Below the pieces are notes generated by a model. It saw only the letters and a program-made list of their open reading frames with translations, was not told the origin of the DNA and searched no databases. DNA of 14,597 nucleotides from NCBI GenBank assembly GCA_002411085.1, contig DHQK01000140.1, positions 1 through 14,597 of the forward strand. Reading direction: 5' to 3'. This stretch comes from Marinilabilia sp. UBA5340. Lineage in GTDB: Bacteria; Bacteroidota; Bacteroidia; Bacteroidales; Marinilabiliaceae. The translations under genes and the position numbers were made by a program. The number at the start of each line of letters is the position of its first letter. Within the stretch, counting starts at the first letter, position 1. This document shows, one piece after another, positions 12,530 through 14,597 of the stretch.

Positions 12530-14597
12530 TTAAAACCTTTGAAAATCATCATCAGAATGATTGTCTCCCATTTTCAGATCGATTCCCTTGGAGGAAGCTT
12601 TTGGAGCAACGGTTTCTTCTTCATAATAATCGTCCTCATCAACAGGTGCAACTATTTTCTTCTTCTGGATCTTTCCTTTGCCTTTCTGCTGTTTTTGTTT
12701 CTTTGCTCTTCGTTTTTGATCAAGTACAAAGTAAGATACAACCTCTCGCATTTGCTCTGCCTGTCCTGATAGCTCTTCTGAACTTGAAGCCATCTCTTCT
12801 GAAGCAGCGGCATTTTGCTGAATCACCTGATTCAGTTGTTGGATCGCATTGTTAATTTGATCAGCACCTGAGTTCTGTTCCATACTGGCAGCAGCAATTT
12901 CCTGCACCAACTTGGCAGTCTTTTCAATATCAGGAACTATTTCAGTGAGCTGACGCCCAGCTTCTTCTGCGATCTCCACCCCACTACCTGATAATTCATC
13001 TATCTCTTCGGCAGCAATTTGTGATCTCTCAGCCAGTTTTCGTACCTCCTCAGCGACAACAGCAAATCCCTGGCCATGTTCACCAGCACGGGCAGCTTCC
13101 ACAGCTGCATTGAGTGCCAGAATATTGGTTTGATATGCAATATCTCCAATAATAGAAACTTTGGCAGCAATTTCTTTCATCGATTTAGCTGCTACGTTGG
13201 TACTCTCACTTCCTTTTCTTATACCAGAAGCTGCCTGAAGCGCAATTTTCTCTGTTTGTTGGGCGCTATCGGTGTTTTGTTGAATATTGGCAACCATTTG
13301 TTCCATCGACGAAGAGATTTCCTCTGCCGATGATGCTTGTTCACTGGCTCCCTGCGACATCTGCTGAGAAGTAGAACTCATTTCCTGACTTGCACCTGTA
13401 ATGTTATCAGCGCCTCCCATAATATCTCCAATAATATCTCTCAACTGTTCTACCATGTGTTGCAACGCACGTGAAAGCTGACCTATCTCATCTTTTCGTT
13501 CAGTATATTCCTTTTCAATATTGGAAGCCAGGTTTCCTTCAGCAATTTCTTCAGCAAAGCCAACCCCTCTTGAAATACCACTGGTAATAGCGCGTGTGAT
13601 AACAAAGGCAAGAAATACACCCAGTCCCAGACCAATCAATATAGCCAGAATGATAAACATATTACCTCTTGCATAAACTTCATCGCCCCGTGCTATCTCA
13701 TCATTGGCTTGTTGCCGGTTCATTCTAATCAACTCAATGATATTGTCCATTACAGCCTGATGCTTATCGGAAGACTCTTTGGTAATGGCAAAAGTCATTT
13801 CGTCATATAACCTGGCGGCCTGTTCCGCCTCATGACTGATAATATTAAAATGAGTAAAAACTTCTTCTGCTGCTGGTCGCATCTTTTCATCATAATATTG
13901 CTGAGCCTGCTGCAGATTTCCTCTGTTGATCATGCTTTTAATCTCATGAACTGCTTCGTGAAACTGGTTATGGTTTCGGCGCATGTCCCGTATACTGGCA
14001 TTTATAACTGCATTCTGGGTACTAAAATCAGGAATCCAGGATCCAAAGTTACAAGCTGTCGCATCTGCCCCACCATCAAACGTGCTCCGGTCATTGATGG
14101 CACTTTGAGCCTGAACCATCAATGAATAGTGATCTTTCATAAACATCTCCAGGTTACTGACAACCTTCATTGGTTCCAAAAGGTCAATTTCCAGAAGTCG
14201 GGCATGCATTGGATCCACTTTCTGGACGTTGATGTTTCGCCAATCTTCGATATCCTTGAGTATCTTATTAAAAACAGGTAATTCTGCCTCATTATGTTCC
14301 AATTCTTTATACAGATTTTGTGCTTCAATATATTTGCTTCTGGCAGTTTGGATATTTGAGATGATTTGCTGACGCTCCATTCTGGTAAGTTTGGTGTTCA
14401 GCAATTTTATATAACCACTCTGAACTTTTTCCAATTCAGCTTCCATTTGCCCAAGACTATAAACCGCGGGCATGTTTTGCTCACTCACATTGTGAAATGA
14501 TTCCCCAATGTTGCTTGTGCTTATCATTCCGGTAATACCTATAATCAGCGCTATTACTGATATCGATGCAAAACCGATCACTATTTTCTGACCTATC
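12530..14597 (-). CDS. Methyl-accepting chemotaxis protein with CZB-like extracytoplasmic site and C-terminal tether pentapeptide (5' end outside window)
   Basis: The frame stays open to the window edge (IGQKIVIGF..., codons back to 14596), so the N-terminus is missing and the GTG at 14581 is internal. Counting from that GTG as 1: a first membrane helix (about 1-20) is followed by a helical periplasmic domain to about 305. This contains a CZB-like pattern: His151, Cys177 in CNFGSW, and His204/His208 in HNQFH. A second membrane helix (about 306-331), a HAMP domain (about 331-385) and a full MCP signalling hairpin follow. The hairpin tip is AYQTNILALNAAVEAARAGE (about 482-501), then GFAVVAEEVRKLAE. 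Consensus methylation sites are ASSAEEISSS and AAASEEMASS, one on each side. After a lysine-rich then acidic flexible tail the protein ends DFQRF (679-683), which fits the aromatic x-[HFYW]-x2-[HFYW] pentapeptide that docks CheR and CheB. cheR and cheB follow on the same strand. Confidence 0.95.
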   Translation of the reverse strand, partial: IGQKIVIGFASISVIALIIGITGMISTSNIGESFHNVSEQNMPAVYSLGQMEAELEKVQSGYIKLLNTKLTRMERQQIISNIQTARSKYIEAQNLYKELEHNEAELPVFNKILKDIEDWRNINVQKVDPMHARLLEIDLLEPMKVVSNLEMFMKDHYSLMVQAQSAINDRSTFDGGADATACNFGSWIPDFSTQNAVINASIRDMRRNHNQFHEAVHEIKSMINRGNLQQAQQYYDEKMRPAAEEVFTHFNIISHEAEQAARLYDEMTFAITKESSDKHQAVMDNIIELIRMNRQQANDEIARGDEVYARGNMFIILAILIGLGLGVFLAFVITRAITSGISRGVGFAEEIAEGNLASNIEKEYTERKDEIGQLSRALQHMVEQLRDIIGDIMGGADNITGASQEMSSTSQQMSQGASEQASSAEEISSSMEQMVANIQQNTDSAQQTEKIALQAASGIRKGSESTNVAAKSMKEIAAKVSIIGDIAYQTNILALNAAVEAARAGEHGQGFAVVAEEVRKLAERSQIAAEEIDELSGSGVEIAEEAGRQLTEIVPDIEKTAKLVQEIAAASMEQNSGADQINNAIQQLNQVIQQNAAASEEMASSSEELSGQAEQMREVVSYFVLDQKRRAKKQKQQKGKGKIQKKKIVAPVDEDDYYEEETVAPKASSKGIDLKMGDNHSDDDFQRF

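Noticed and set aside
12401..12855. Forward-strand frames encoding hydrophobic peptides opposite the chemoreceptor C-terminus
   Set aside because: They are antisense shadows of Lys/Gln/Glu-rich codons, with no start signal or family similarity.
14579..14581. GTG as the start codon of the second chemoreceptor
   Set aside because: The frame stays open upstream to the window edge with IGQKI, the usual sequence just after the start of such receptors, so the true start lies outside the window.

Overview
The window looks like chromosomal DNA from a Bacteroidota (Bacteroidetes), probably a marine or sediment Bacteroidales/Marinilabiliales-type lineage; that placement is inference. It rests on three things. 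A very large periplasmic sensor is built from Reg_prop beta-propeller blades plus a Y_Y_Y domain, a hallmark of this phylum. Candidate TAnnTTTG promoter boxes lie just upstream of several genes. Clear Shine-Dalgarno sequences are absent. The DNA is moderately AT-rich. There are no RNA genes, insertion sequences, phage genes or CRISPR arrays.

Left part (1-4530), upkeep and repair. A short three-gene operon on the + strand encodes a small conserved protein, an apparently exported protein-L-isoaspartate methyltransferase (pcm) and a helical-repeat protein, and ends at a hairpin plus T-tract. Convergent to it is msrA (methionine sulfoxide reductase A), also with a signal peptide, so two protein-repair enzymes with export signals sit close together. 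Divergent from msrA is a YgiQ-family radical SAM protein whose only reasonable start is a TTG right behind a promoter box.

Middle (4531-9353). The most striking gene is a 1097-residue receptor at 4883-8176. Its outside half is the sensor of a hybrid two-component system of the polysaccharide-sensing (HTCS) type: about 14 propeller blades and a Y_Y_Y domain. Its cytoplasmic half is a methyl-accepting chemotaxis signalling domain instead of a histidine kinase. It is flanked by a 352-bp AT-rich upstream gap and a 436-bp downstream gap containing large hairpins. A DUF4197 lipoprotein follows.

Right part (9344-14597, - strand). In transcription order: a conventional membrane chemoreceptor (5' end cut by the window edge), cheR, cheB and a YhcC-family radical SAM protein. 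The receptor has a CZB-like zinc site in its extracytoplasmic domain and ends in an aromatic pentapeptide of the kind that tethers CheR/CheB. A 19-bp perfect hairpin separates it from cheR. CheR and CheB are full length with all catalytic residues. cheA, cheW and cheY are not in the window.

Together, the right half is a chemosensory adaptation module (methylation by CheR, demethylation by CheB, at least one substrate receptor), with the HTCS-like chemoreceptor encoded nearby as a plausible second client. The attractive hypothesis is that a sensor type used elsewhere to switch on polysaccharide-utilisation genes has here been wired to a chemotaxis or motility pathway.
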